This document shows, piece after piece, positions 1-7,577 of a DNA stretch of 16,199 nucleotides (position 1 is the stretch's first letter; the number at the start of each line of letters is the position of its first letter). This DNA is from an uncultured Chlorobiota bacterium. Lineage in GTDB: Bacteria; Bacteroidota; Kapaibacteriia; OLB7. The position numbers and the translations under genes are program-made. The DNA lies in the NCBI GenBank assembly GCA_946481475.1, contig CAMLOB010000016.1, positions 1 through 16,199 of the forward strand, written 5' to 3'. Under the pieces are notes generated by a model, which had not been told where the DNA came from, ran no database searches, and saw only the letters and a program-made list of their open reading frames with translations.

Positions 1-91
1 GACCACACGGGCGTAGAGTTCCGATGTGGATTTCGGAACGAATATAAACACCGGGAAGGAGATAATGATTCCGCAGGATGTGGAAGGGGAG
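1..91. other. left edge, no supported gene
   Basis: I see no convincing gene here. A perfect 7-bp inverted repeat with an 8-nt loop lies at 18-24 and 33-39. Two plus-strand frames and two minus-strand frames are open at the window edge, but all are too short to judge. A Shine-Dalgarno-like purine run stands just before an ATG at 66, but the 40-codon frame it opens runs into the antisense of the anti-sigma gene and looks like chance. Confidence 0.4.
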
Positions 92-125
92 AAAAACAGA
101 CCCGACGGTGAAGGGGGCCGTCGGG
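92..125 (-). terminator. intrinsic terminator of the sigma/anti-sigma operon
   Basis: Read on the minus strand, an 8-bp perfect stem (118-125 pairing with 101-108) is followed a few bases later by a run of five T (92-96). It lies 36 bp downstream of the anti-sigma stop codon. The plus strand has no matching T-run, so it serves the minus-strand operon. Confidence 0.75.
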
Positions 126-161
126 CAGCAGGGGGATGGGATGTTCAGGAGAATTCCTCTC

Positions 162-1010
162 CTATTCGTTCGGCAGTGTCCACTTGAGCTTCGCCCTGAC
201 GTTGATGCTGTCGTTCGGCTCGGTCGGTATCCTGACATCGGATCGGAGGTGTCGGGAGGGGGATGTCGTCTGAAGCGTATCGTTCCCGATCGGCGTCGTT
301 TTGTCGACTGCGGTCTTTTCGATCAGCTCGTGAGCCCGCATCGTCTCCCCGCCGAGCGATGCGGCTTCGGCCGGGGTCTTGTCGGTCGGAAGAGGGGGGG
401 AGACCGAGAGGGGGGGGCTGTTTGCCGTCGTGCCGGAATGAGGTCGAATACCGTTTCCGGACCGAAGGGGAGATGTCTGCGGCAATTGTTGTCGATCGTG
501 CGGTATCGGGCTTTGAAGTTCGGAGGAGGTTTCGGTCTGCGGAGACGTGCCGAAATGCCGGGACGTCTCCGTCGGATGAAGCTCGGTCTCCACCGATTCA
601 AGCCGTTCCGTCTGCTGTCTCTCTTCCGGTCCGGCGGCCTGCGAACCGTCTGTGAGCTGCAGGGCGAGAAACGTCCCGACAGTCAGAATCGCCGACGCGG
701 TTCCGGCCAGGATCCATCCTCCTCTGCCGCCGGTACGGGAAGGGCGCAGAGGCTGTAGGGCAGGAGAGGCCGAGGCCGGCGAGGGGAGCGAGGCCAGCAT
801 GGCGGCGACGTTCGTCTGGACCGATCCGTAGCCGGTCATATCGTAGCTGCCATCCTTGCGGAAGGCTTTCTCGATCGTCTGCTGGGCCTTCAGCTCGTGC
901 CGCAACTCTTTATCGAGAGCAATCTGGATAAAGAAGTCGTGCTCCTGCTGAAGGTTCATCTCCCCTTCCAGATAGCGACGAAGCAGTTCTTCCCGTTCGA
1001 TCCGATTCAT
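162..1010 (-). CDS. membrane anti-sigma factor-like protein, zinc-independent
   Basis: Probably a single-pass inner-membrane protein that holds the ECF sigma factor encoded just upstream; this role is inferred from position and architecture. The N-terminal 60 residues form a charged helical region (RRYLEGEMNLQQEHDFF, then a DKELRHEL stretch), as in Bacteroidota anti-sigma factors. A hydrophobic segment at about residues 98-119 follows a glycine/arginine-rich stretch. The remaining 160 or so residues are rich in Pro, Ser, Thr and Glu, look disordered, and would be periplasmic. There is no HxxxCxxC zinc motif and I see no cysteine in the protein. I chose the ATG at 1010 because an AGGAAG ribosome site sits just upstream; an upstream in-frame ATG at 1076 would overlap the sigma gene. 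The gap to the sigma stop is 25 bp, so the two are co-transcribed. The product is 282 residues. Confidence 0.75.
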   Translation of the reverse strand: MNRIEREELLRRYLEGEMNLQQEHDFFIQIALDKELRHELKAQQTIEKAFRKDGSYDMTGYGSVQTNVAAMLASLPSPASASPALQPLRPSRTGGRGGWILAGTASAILTVGTFLALQLTDGSQAAGPEERQQTERLESVETELHPTETSRHFGTSPQTETSSELQSPIPHDRQQLPQTSPLRSGNGIRPHSGTTANSPPLSVSPPLPTDKTPAEAASLGGETMRAHELIEKTAVDKTTPIGNDTLQTTSPSRHLRSDVRIPTEPNDSINVRAKLKWTLPNE

Positions 1011-1035
1011 TTCCGTCTTCCTGTAGTTCCGTGTA

Positions 1036-1635
1036 TCACTCTGCAGTTTCGCGAAGGGGATCATCCCCTTCGTCATCGTCTCCCATCGCGATCAGGGCCG
1101 CAATGATCCGTCCCAGCTTCAGACGTCCCCGCCAGGCCCGTGTCCGGATGGTGCCGATCGATTCATCAAACATTTCCGCCAGCTCTTCATAGCTGTATCC
1201 CGAATAGGAGTGAAGAATCAGAAGTTCCCGCTGGCTTTCGGGGAGATGATCCAGCGCAACGATCACCGCCTCCTCCATCTCGGTCATGCCGTCGATCCGT
1301 GTGCGGGGCTCCCATTCCCGCGGGAGCTTCTCCAGAGGTATGCCGGGACGCCGGTCCCGCTTGTAATTCAGACAAAGGTTCCGGGTGATCCGGATCAGCA
1401 GGCCCAGGGGACTTCTCGGGGCTTCCCGTCCGTTGGAGCGGAAGCGGGCCATCCTCTCCCACACGTCCTGCAAAATATCATTTGCGCTTTCAGCATCCCC
1501 CACAATTTTCAGGCAGTAGGAGTAGAGGCGGGAAGTGTGGCGGTGGAACAACTCCATAAAGGAAGCGTCATCCCCCTCCAGAAAACGTTGGAAAAGTGCG
1601 ACGTCCGTCGCCCCTTTCCGTTCGTTCGAAGACAT
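1036..1635 (-). CDS. ECF RNA polymerase sigma factor (sigma-70 family)
   Basis: Directs RNA polymerase to a stress or envelope regulon. Region 2 spans about residues 22-90 and contains the DILQDVWERM core-binding helix at 53-62. Region 4 spans about 120-175, with LPESQRELLILHSYSGYSYEELAE followed by the recognition helix SIGTIRTRAWRGR. No additional C-terminal domain is present; the tail is short and acidic. The ATG at 1635 gives a 199-residue protein of normal length and is preceded by AGGGAAGAAGG. Another in-frame ATG at 1686 lacks a good ribosome site. The anti-sigma-like gene follows in the same operon, the usual arrangement for control by sequestration. The target promoters cannot be told from this window. 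Confidence 0.93.
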   Translation of the reverse strand: MSSNERKGATDVALFQRFLEGDDASFMELFHRHTSRLYSYCLKIVGDAESANDILQDVWERMARFRSNGREAPRSPLGLLIRITRNLCLNYKRDRRPGIPLEKLPREWEPRTRIDGMTEMEEAVIVALDHLPESQRELLILHSYSGYSYEELAEMFDESIGTIRTRAWRGRLKLGRIIAALIAMGDDDEGDDPLRETAE

Positions 1636-1924
1636 CCCTTCTTCCCTTGGCTTCGTTTCCTGCGGTATGGTGATTTCCGAATTCATGCAATACGTGTCCG
1701 AAGTCGATCCCTTGGCGCCTGTGCCGACCAGGCAGGTTCTCGTCTGCATCAAAGGACACCGGGAGGAGGGGAAACATCACCGGCAGGGGGAAAAGATTTT
1801 CCTTGAATCCGTTGCCGTGATGTTTTCCGGCATAGGGGGTCTATATTATTCATTATCCCGTTATCGCCCGCCGTCCGGTACTTCCGGACGTTTGCGTACA
1901 CACACGGTACTCCAGGAGTGTTGA
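1636..1924. promoter_or_regulatory. divergent intergenic region with a perfect palindrome
   Basis: This 289-bp gap must hold the promoters of the minus-strand sigma operon and the plus-strand ASH-domain gene. The clearest signal is CGTCCGG-TACTT-CCGGACG at 1872-1890, a perfect 7-bp inverted repeat. It is followed by GACGTTTG (1887-1894), one base from the Bacteroidota -7 box TAnnTTTG, though no matching -33 TTTG is seen. An AT-rich run at 1842-1855 is the other promoter candidate. An AGGAG ribosome site at 1914-1918 precedes the ATG at 1925. Confidence 0.4.
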
Positions 1925-3652
1925 ATGCGATCCCTGACGGAAACGGAACGGCTGCTCTGCAGACTGATCCGGTCCTCCCTGTTGCTCGGAATGATCCTGA
2001 TCGTTCCCTCGGCCTTCTCACAGCCACAACTTTCGGTGAGTCGGGATACGGTCGATTTCGGCCCGCTCCAGACCGGAATTCTGCGGGTTGATTCATTCGA
2101 CATTGCCAATGCCGGCGATTCCACACTGATCGTCAACTCGTTCAGCCTCTTCGGCGACCCCGGTTTTGCCCTCTCGTTTCCCGCCGCTCCCTTCTCGATT
2201 GCCGCCGGCGAGCCTGTGACCATCTATGTGCAACTCAAACCCGGAAACGAGCGATTTCATTCCGGCGTGGTCGGAGTTCAGACCGATCAGGGGAGCGCTT
2301 CGGTGGTCCTGATCGGAGGGGGAGAAGTGCCGCAACTTCTGGTGGATCGGGATACGATCGATTTCGGTCCGCTGCCGACCGGGATCAGTCGGCTTGATTC
2401 GTTTACCATCGCCAACAACGGCAATTCGACGCTTACGGTCAACTCCCTGGATCTTTTCGGCGATGCCGGCTTCCTCCTTTCGGCTCCTGCCCCTTCCTTT
2501 GCTGTGATGGCCGGACAGGAGGTGACCGTTCGTGTACGGTTCGAGCCGGGAGACGAGAACGCTCACGTTGCCGTAACCCGTATCGTCACGGATCGGGGAA
2601 CGGATTCGGTGATCCTGATCGGAGGAGGAACGGCGAAGTATGTGGACGGACTCGATTCGATCTACCGGCTCCGGTTCTCTTCTACGGAGGTCGAAATGTT
2701 CAACAGTCAGGTTCTTGAACTTGTCAATACGGGAGCGATCGCTACTGTGCAGGAGATCGTGACCGGCAGTCCGGACGCTGTGGAATTTGAATTCCCCTCC
2801 GAGTTTACCGAAGGATTCCGGATCCACAGCGAACCGACCCCGTTACGCTTCTACTACCTTCCTTCCACTGCCGGTCAGCATACTGCCCTGTATGAGTGCC
2901 GGACCGACAAGGGAATTTTCCTGTTGGAACTTCAGGGAGAGGCCTTCCTTCCGGATGCCGGACCGGACGGACCGTATGCGTTCAGACTTGATACGATCAG
3001 CGGAGATGTGGGAGGTCGGATGACGATGCGGATGGTTGCAGATTCGGTGCCGGCAAAGTTCGATGCCGATGCCGTCATTGAATTGACGCTCACATACGAT
3101 CCGCAATCGCTCTGGCTGGGAGATGTCCGGTCGCTCAGAGAACACCTGACCGTCGACATGACGCCGGTTGCAGAGGGGCAGGCAAAGGTGACGATACGGG
3201 GCTTCCTGGAACAGGGAAATGAAGAGGAGGGAGATTGGCTTGAACTGGACTGGGTGGGGCTCTCAACCGGCGTGCCGAAAAATATCGTGGAGGGAGAGCT
3301 GACGGTCAAATCGCCGAACGGTCTCTCCTCCCGGAGTCTTTCCGGACTTGTTCTTCTGGAGGGATGTACGCTCGGAGCCGGAACGTTCGGTCGGAGAATC
3401 ACCCTCTCTTCGGTCGGGATCGATCCTTCGGGAGGACGACTCCTGATCGAGTATGTCGCTCCCGACGGAGTTTCGGGTCGACTGGGAATTATCGATATGC
3501 TGGGGGCCGGTCGGCGGATGCAGAGACTGGAGGGGGGGAGCGGCGCCGGGGAGCGTCTGGAGATCAACCTCGGAGATCTGCCGCGCGGGCTCTACGGTCT
3601 GCGAATCGAGTTTGCCGACGATGTGTTGCTGGTCCCGTTTATCCGCCCCTGA
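1925..3652 (+). CDS. secreted choice-of-anchor-D (ASH-like) repeat protein with T9SS-like C-terminus
   Basis: A 575-residue exported protein of unknown specific role. Residues 1-32 form a signal peptide (hydrophobic core SSLLLGMILIVPSAFS). Two tandem Ig-like ASH/choice-of-anchor-D repeats follow at about 36-134 and 138-236. They are offset by exactly 102 residues and share D-F-G-P-L, N-S-T-L and LIGGG landmarks. A third, diverged copy may occupy about 240-342. Residues 350-480 may be a cohesin-like beta-sandwich (tentative: ISGDVGGRMTMRM, then LTYDPQSLWLGD). The last 85 residues end in LPRGLYGLRIEFADD...FIRP, typical of T9SS type A sorting domains, so the protein is probably exported through T9SS. 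It is divergent from the sigma operon. Its stop codon overlaps the left end of a MITE-like element. Confidence 0.85.
   Translation: MRSLTETERLLCRLIRSSLLLGMILIVPSAFSQPQLSVSRDTVDFGPLQTGILRVDSFDIANAGDSTLIVNSFSLFGDPGFALSFPAAPFSIAAGEPVTIYVQLKPGNERFHSGVVGVQTDQGSASVVLIGGGEVPQLLVDRDTIDFGPLPTGISRLDSFTIANNGNSTLTVNSLDLFGDAGFLLSAPAPSFAVMAGQEVTVRVRFEPGDENAHVAVTRIVTDRGTDSVILIGGGTAKYVDGLDSIYRLRFSSTEVEMFNSQVLELVNTGAIATVQEIVTGSPDAVEFEFPSEFTEGFRIHSEPTPLRFYYLPSTAGQHTALYECRTDKGIFLLELQGEAFLPDAGPDGPYAFRLDTISGDVGGRMTMRMVADSVPAKFDADAVIELTLTYDPQSLWLGDVRSLREHLTVDMTPVAEGQAKVTIRGFLEQGNEEEGDWLELDWVGLSTGVPKNIVEGELTVKSPNGLSSRSLSGLVLLEGCTLGAGTFGRRITLSSVGIDPSGGRLLIEYVAPDGVSGRLGIIDMLGAGRRMQRLEGGSGAGERLEINLGDLPRGLYGLRIEFADDVLLVPFIRP
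2030..2641 (+). repeat. tandem coding repeat, two units of 306 bp
   Basis: Two adjacent in-frame units (2030-2335 and 2336-2641) encode the two ASH-like domains. They have equal length and clearly related protein sequence but are diverged at DNA level, so this is an old duplication rather than a recent one. Confidence 0.75.
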
Positions 3653-3881
3653 GAGGGTGTCTTAAAAGTAGCCTGTGTGCTCTGTGGTCTGAGCAATCAC
3701 AGAGAAGTATCAGGGAAATGCTCTACCGCTTGGTGATTCTTCGTGCTCTTGGTGACTTGGTGGTAGATCTCACCATCCGCCGCGGTCTTTGATGCGCCGT
3801 GGCGTGCGGACACCAAGGGCACCAAGTGCCACGAAGCAACACAGACTTCTGCAATTCGAGACTTTTAAGAAACCTTCTGAG
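3649..3881. mobile_element. MITE-like non-autonomous element with terminal inverted repeats
   Basis: The ends are 21-bp imperfect inverted repeats (3649-3669 and 3861-3881, 18 of 21 matching), including a perfect 10-bp core TCTTAAAAGT/ACTTTTAAGA. Inside, a second imperfect inverted repeat (3740-3762 against 3811-3836) carries two CTTGGTG copies and a TTCGTG in each arm and would fold into a long stem. No transposase is encoded. No target-site duplication is visible, so the exact ends are uncertain. The left end contains the TGA of the upstream gene; the right end lies 21 bp before the next start codon. The ends recall those of some IS1182-type elements, but that link is only a guess. Confidence 0.65.
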
Positions 3882-3902
3882 AAAAGAACTGATCGTGAAG
3901 AG

Positions 3903-5462
3903 ATGACGGAATCGCCTTCTTTCATACAAACCTTCGCATGTCTTCTCCTGCTGCTGGTTACGGCGATGGGAGAGATTCCCCTTCACGGACAGATCCTCGA
4001 CGATCGGTCGGATGCTCCGGCTCTCGGAGTATTTCTCGATCTCGGCTACGGCTACCGCTACCACTCGCTCCCGGTCTTCTCCGGTTCGGCCGACTGCGGA
4101 GCATTCGATGATGGAAGTCTGATCCGGGGCACGCTGGGGCCGGAACTCCTTCTCCCCTCTCTTTTCGCGCCGAACTTCGGTCTGGCCGGACGTCTGTTGC
4201 TCGACATCTCCGAGTCGCATCTGGCGACGGCTGCCGAGCCGTTCGTCATATCTCAGGGGGAGGAGCCGCCGGTGCGTTTCGGTCACGAATACCGGCTTGC
4301 CGAGAAGAGGATTGCCGGGCGTCTGGAACTTCTGGCTGACTTCCGCATAGTGCGGCGTCTCGGTCTCAGAGTTGGAGGGGGAATCGGCTACGGAATCGCC
4401 GAAAGCTATGAACAGACCGATTACATCACCGATCCCCTCTACCGATTCCCCGGTGGCCTGCGCGAGCGTTCGATGCCGCAGGGGGGACGGGAGATCCGGA
4501 AGTGGACGTTCGGCGGCATCGTCTCGGCTACGACAACGCTTCCGCTCGGTGCCGACATCTTTATCGCTCCCCAGCTCTCGATTCGTGCGGAAACCCGTTC
4601 CTCTGATGCCCCGATCAACGACGGCGGACTCAGCGGATCGTTCGGCATCTCGATCGGGACATTTCTGAAGAAGCCTGCGGTGGCCCCCCCTCTGCCTGCG
4701 ATTCCCCTTTCGGCCTCGATCGATCTGGGACTCTCTCCCGATGCCGACGGGGTTCCGGTCGATTCCAGTATTCATGTGGTCGAGGTGTTGCGGCTTGCTG
4801 AGGGTGAAGAGATATGGAGGCCGGATCGAACGGTCTATCCTCCGACCCTTGCGGTCAATCCGGTCTGGGAATCGTCTGACGGGATCAGGGAGTGGGAGAT
4901 TCGCTTCCTCTGTGAAGGGGAGCCGTTGGGACGATTCACAGGGGATGATCCTGAAGAGCCTTCGGAGTTGAACTGGAAGATTGCCGACAAGTCCGAACTC
5001 GATACGATCCAGACGCTGGAGGTCCGTATGATAGTGATCGATTCCTCGGGAAGGACCGTGACGGCGATCGACAGCATCCATCTGCATCTGCGACGATCAC
5101 AACGGTTTGCCCGTTATCTTCCGGAGCGAACCGTCTGGACCGACCTCTATCCCGATTCGGAAGGGATGACCGAGGGAAACCGGAGTATGCTGCTGGAGGT
5201 GATCGATGCGGCGGAGACCGGAGACCGGATTATTCTGCAGCCCCGGAGCGGAAACCGGGGGGAGATCAGTCCGGCGCTGATCGAACGGATGCACCTGCTG
5301 GCTGCGGAACTTCACTCCCTGATGAGACAGTCGGGCAAGACCGGAGTCCGGGTTGATCTGCTGCCGACCCCGGAAGGGGCAACCGAGGGAGATCTCTACA
5401 CGAGGCTGCCGGATGAGGTGCGCAGTGCCGGCTATATCGAAGTGATCGTACAGAGACGGTAG
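3903..5462 (+). CDS. outer-membrane OmpA-family-like protein with degenerate OmpA domain
   Basis: A 519-residue exported protein. Residues 1-30 form a signal peptide (FACLLLLLVTAMG). Residues 37-255 alternate hydrophobic and polar residues, as in a small outer-membrane beta-barrel. A proline-rich linker (258-268) leads to Ig-like sandwich sequence (269-400). The last 110 residues follow the outline of an OmpA peptidoglycan-binding domain (EGNRSMLLEVIDA, a RMHLLAAELHSLM helix, then LPDEVRSAGYIEVIV), but the usual TDxxG and NxxLSxxRA motifs are missing. The order barrel, Ig-like, OmpA-like recalls long OmpA proteins of Chlorobiota and Kapaibacteriota, from which I infer a cell-wall-tethering or scaffold role. 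The start is the ATG at 3903 because it begins the signal peptide; 38 in-frame upstream codons lie in the MITE-like element. The ribosome site is weak (GAAGAG). Confidence 0.7.
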   Translation: MTESPSFIQTFACLLLLLVTAMGEIPLHGQILDDRSDAPALGVFLDLGYGYRYHSLPVFSGSADCGAFDDGSLIRGTLGPELLLPSLFAPNFGLAGRLLLDISESHLATAAEPFVISQGEEPPVRFGHEYRLAEKRIAGRLELLADFRIVRRLGLRVGGGIGYGIAESYEQTDYITDPLYRFPGGLRERSMPQGGREIRKWTFGGIVSATTTLPLGADIFIAPQLSIRAETRSSDAPINDGGLSGSFGISIGTFLKKPAVAPPLPAIPLSASIDLGLSPDADGVPVDSSIHVVEVLRLAEGEEIWRPDRTVYPPTLAVNPVWESSDGIREWEIRFLCEGEPLGRFTGDDPEEPSELNWKIADKSELDTIQTLEVRMIVIDSSGRTVTAIDSIHLHLRRSQRFARYLPERTVWTDLYPDSEGMTEGNRSMLLEVIDAAETGDRIILQPRSGNRGEISPALIERMHLLAAELHSLMRQSGKTGVRVDLLPTPEGATEGDLYTRLPDEVRSAGYIEVIVQRR

Positions 5463-5507
5463 GAGGAGCCGACACGTTGCCCGAACGGTTCCCTCCTCCC
5501 TTGTTTC
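5462..5507 (+). terminator. intrinsic terminator after the OmpA-like gene
   Basis: A 7-bp stem GGAGGAG (5462-5468) with CTCCTCC (5493-5499) encloses a small inner stem CGTT/AACG (5475-5478, 5484-5487). A T-rich stretch, TTGTTTCTC, follows. It begins at the last base of the plus-strand stop codon and runs to the stop of the convergent crotonase gene. The minus strand has no T-run, so it acts on the plus strand only. Confidence 0.55.
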
Positions 5508-6290
5508 TCACTCTCCGATAAATTTCGGTTTCCGCTTCTCCAGAAAGGCTTTCGTCCCCTCCTTGAAGTCGGTCGTGCCGCACGTCTCGCCGAAGAGCGT
5601 CGCCTCGTAGGCCATTCCCTGTTCCACTTCCAGATCGAGTGAGATCATCGTCGCCCGCAGAGTGTTCCGCACGGCTACCGGACCCTTCGAGAGGATCGTC
5701 TGCATCATCTCCTCGGCTTTCGCCATCAGTTCGTCGGCCGGATAGACGTGGTTGGCAAGCCCCATCAGTTCGGCCCGTTCCGCGTCGATCAGTCCGCCGC
5801 TCAGGTTATACTCGATTGCCCGACCCAGCCCGACCAGTCGGGCAAGCCGCTGTGTGCCGCCGAATCCCGGAATGATGCCGAGATTGACCTCCGGCTGTCC
5901 GAACTTTGCCTTTTCGCTTGCCAGTCGGATGTGGCAGGCCATCGCCAGCTCGCAACCACCCCCCAGCGCAAAGCCGTTGACCGCAGCGATGATCGGCTTT
6001 CCCAGATTCTCGATCATCGAAAAGACTCCCTGACCCCGCCGGGAATATTCCTGTCCGGTATACCCGTCCAGTCGGTGGAGCTCCTCGATATCGGCTCCGG
6101 CGGCAAAGGCTTTCTCTCCGGCGCCGGTGATGATCGCGCCGCGAATCGAGTCATCCCGTTCCACCTCGGCGATCACCCTGCGAAGATCATCAAGCAGCGC
6201 AATGCTCAGTGCGTTCAGGGCTTCCGGTCTGTTCAGTATGATGATGACGTATGCGCCTTTCCGCTCGACGCTCAGTGTGGCATATTCCAT
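5508..6290 (-). CDS. enoyl-CoA hydratase/isomerase (crotonase) family protein
   Basis: A cytoplasmic crotonase-fold enzyme that most likely hydrates 2-enoyl-CoA to 3-hydroxyacyl-CoA in fatty-acid or aromatic-acid breakdown. It is 260 residues, the usual length. Visible landmarks are NRPEALNALS (20-29), the oxyanion-hole segment AFAAGADIEEL (61-71), NGFALGGGCELAMAC (105-119) with the first catalytic Glu at 114, and GQPEVNLGIIPGFGGTQRL (131-149) with the second Glu at 134. Both glutamates of the hydratase mechanism are therefore kept, which favours a true hydratase over an isomerase. Three in-frame ATGs (6290, 6302, 6308) are possible and none has a strong ribosome site; I prefer 6290 by family length. 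It stands alone, convergent with the OmpA-like gene and divergent from nth, so its pathway is not shown by context. Confidence 0.92.
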   Translation of the reverse strand: MEYATLSVERKGAYVIIILNRPEALNALSIALLDDLRRVIAEVERDDSIRGAIITGAGEKAFAAGADIEELHRLDGYTGQEYSRRGQGVFSMIENLGKPIIAAVNGFALGGGCELAMACHIRLASEKAKFGQPEVNLGIIPGFGGTQRLARLVGLGRAIEYNLSGGLIDAERAELMGLANHVYPADELMAKAEEMMQTILSKGPVAVRNTLRATMISLDLEVEQGMAYEATLFGETCGTTDFKEGTKAFLEKRKPKFIGE

Positions 6291-6579
6291 ATGTTCGACC
6301 ATTATCATTAATCGTTGAAGTTCCCGCAATCCGGGAAGGTGACACAAACGGATCGGAAGGGAACGGTTCTGTTCTTCCCTTGTTCTCCGGCTCTGCAATT
6401 CCATGCCGATCGGAAGCAATGCGGCTGTCCGGTGTCCGGGTCTCAAAGATAGCAAACCGACCGGCGATGCCCTCACCTCTTTGGTTGACAGTCTGTGGGA
6501 GCGTAGATTCGGACCCTTCAGGGGTCGATTCCATGTCGGCCGTCCGGTTCGATTGCAAAGTAAATACAGGCGAAATGTC

Positions 6580-7347
6580 GTGAAGAACAGATCGAAGTCC
6601 GAGGAGGAAAAGGAGCTTCAGGCGAAGAGGAAAACCGTCCGGCTGATTGCCGATCGGCTGAAGAAACGGTTTCCGGGAAGAGGAGATGATGAGCGGGAGA
6701 TTTCCTTTGTCGATACGCTGGTGGCGATCATTCTTTCGCAGAACACCAATGATCTGAACAGCCACAAGGCCTATCAGGCACTCAGGATCAGTTGGTCCCG
6801 ATGGGAAGAGGTAGCCGAAGCCGATCCGGCCGAAGTGGCGGCGACGATTCGCGTCGGCGGTCTGGCCGAGCAGAAGACCGCGGCGATCCAGAGCACGTTG
6901 CGGGCATTTATGGAACGGTGGGGGACTGTGGAACCGGAGGAGATCGGGGCGATGCCGGACGAGGAGCTGCTTGCATTCCTCACCGGTATCAAAGGTGTCG
7001 GGTTGAAGAGCGCCTCCTGCGCGATGATGTTTGCGCTCGATCGCGATCTCTGTGCGGTCGATACGCATCTCCACCGGGTTCTCAACCGTCTCGGCATTAT
7101 CTCGGCCTCCACGCCGGACAGGACGTTCCGCGAACTTCGTCCCCTCCTTCCGAAGGGGCGGGCGCGGGAACTTCATGTCAGCCTGATCCGGTTCGGGCGG
7201 CAAATCTGCAAGGCCCGCTACCCCCACTGTTTTGAGTGTCCTCTGTACGATATTTGCCGGTGGGACGAAAAGGAGGACTATGCTGCGGCGGGAAAACAGG
7301 GGCCAAGAGCGGTCAGCGGGGATTTCCTGATTACGGACGGAATTTGA
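6580..7347 (+). CDS. nth: endonuclease III family DNA glycosylase/AP lyase
   Basis: Base-excision repair enzyme that removes oxidised pyrimidines and nicks the abasic site. It has 255 residues. The helix-hairpin-helix motif LTGIKGVGLKSAS lies at 134-146 with catalytic Lys143, and the catalytic Asp161 is in AVDTHLHRV. The 18-residue spacing between them equals that of E. coli endonuclease III (Lys120, Asp138). Four cysteines at 210, 217, 220 and 226 (spacing C-x6-C-x2-C-x5-C) form the 4Fe-4S cluster. The GTG at 6580 is chosen as start because the reading frame upstream is not conserved-looking and AGG lies 9 bp before it. The 270-bp gap to the divergent crotonase gene holds both promoters, but I see no clear boxes. 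Substrate preference (MutY-like or DEMETER-like relatives) cannot be fixed by eye, though Lys143 indicates a bifunctional enzyme. Confidence 0.93.
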   Translation: MKNRSKSEEEKELQAKRKTVRLIADRLKKRFPGRGDDEREISFVDTLVAIILSQNTNDLNSHKAYQALRISWSRWEEVAEADPAEVAATIRVGGLAEQKTAAIQSTLRAFMERWGTVEPEEIGAMPDEELLAFLTGIKGVGLKSASCAMMFALDRDLCAVDTHLHRVLNRLGIISASTPDRTFRELRPLLPKGRARELHVSLIRFGRQICKARYPHCFECPLYDICRWDEKEDYAAAGKQGPRAVSGDFLITDGI

Positions 7348-7350
7348 GCT

Positions 7351-7541
7351 GTAGTTGAATGGTTCAATAGTTTGATAGTTCGATGGTTGGGAGACGGCAA
7401 ATCCGGGGTGCCGACCATTAACCATTCAACAATTGATTGCCCGATGGCTGCGAGGAGGCTTCAAGCATTTCGGGAGACAGAAAACCGGACGGCACTGACT
7501 ATTGAACCATCCAACTATCCAACCATTCGACCACCCAACCG
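7351..7541. repeat. 8-bp periodic repeat array in inverted orientation
   Basis: The left tract 7351-7390 consists of five consecutive octamers close to ATRGTTSR (for example ATGGTTCA, ATAGTTTG, ATAGTTCG, ATGGTTGG). The right tract, about 7498-7541, contains the same octamers on the opposite strand. A third short tract at 7412-7435 is also in opposite orientation. The two outer tracts can pair over about 40 bp around a core of roughly 105 bp. No coding frame with protein-like features crosses it. Confidence 0.75.
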
Positions 7542-7577
7542 AAAAAAAATGCCCGAACTCCTTTCGGAATTCGGGCA
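7542..7577 (-). terminator. strong intrinsic terminator on the minus strand
   Basis: An 8-bp perfect stem TTCGGGCA/TGCCCGAA (7550-7557, 7570-7577), extended inside by TCC/GGA after one mismatch, is followed on the minus strand by eight T (7542-7549). On the plus strand only GTTTCTTT follows. The quality of the minus-strand T-run implies a minus-strand transcript ending here, yet no minus-strand protein gene lies between it and arfB. Confidence 0.75.

Noticed and set aside
66..188. 40-codon plus-strand frame after a good Shine-Dalgarno-like sequence
   Set aside because: It crosses the minus-strand terminator and the antisense of the anti-sigma gene, and its translation is low-complexity Gly/Arg-rich.
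3723..5087. 454-codon open frame on the minus strand
   Set aside because: It lies fully opposite the OmpA-like gene and part of the MITE-like element, has very high Arg and His content typical of G+C-rich antisense frames, and shows no domain or ribosome site.
6190..7425. 411-codon open frame on the minus strand
   Set aside because: It runs antisense to nth, whose motifs are unmistakable, and overlaps the crotonase gene in another frame.
7351..7541. CRISPR array
   Set aside because: The repeat units are only 8 bp, adjoin each other without spacers and occur in both orientations; no cas gene is present.
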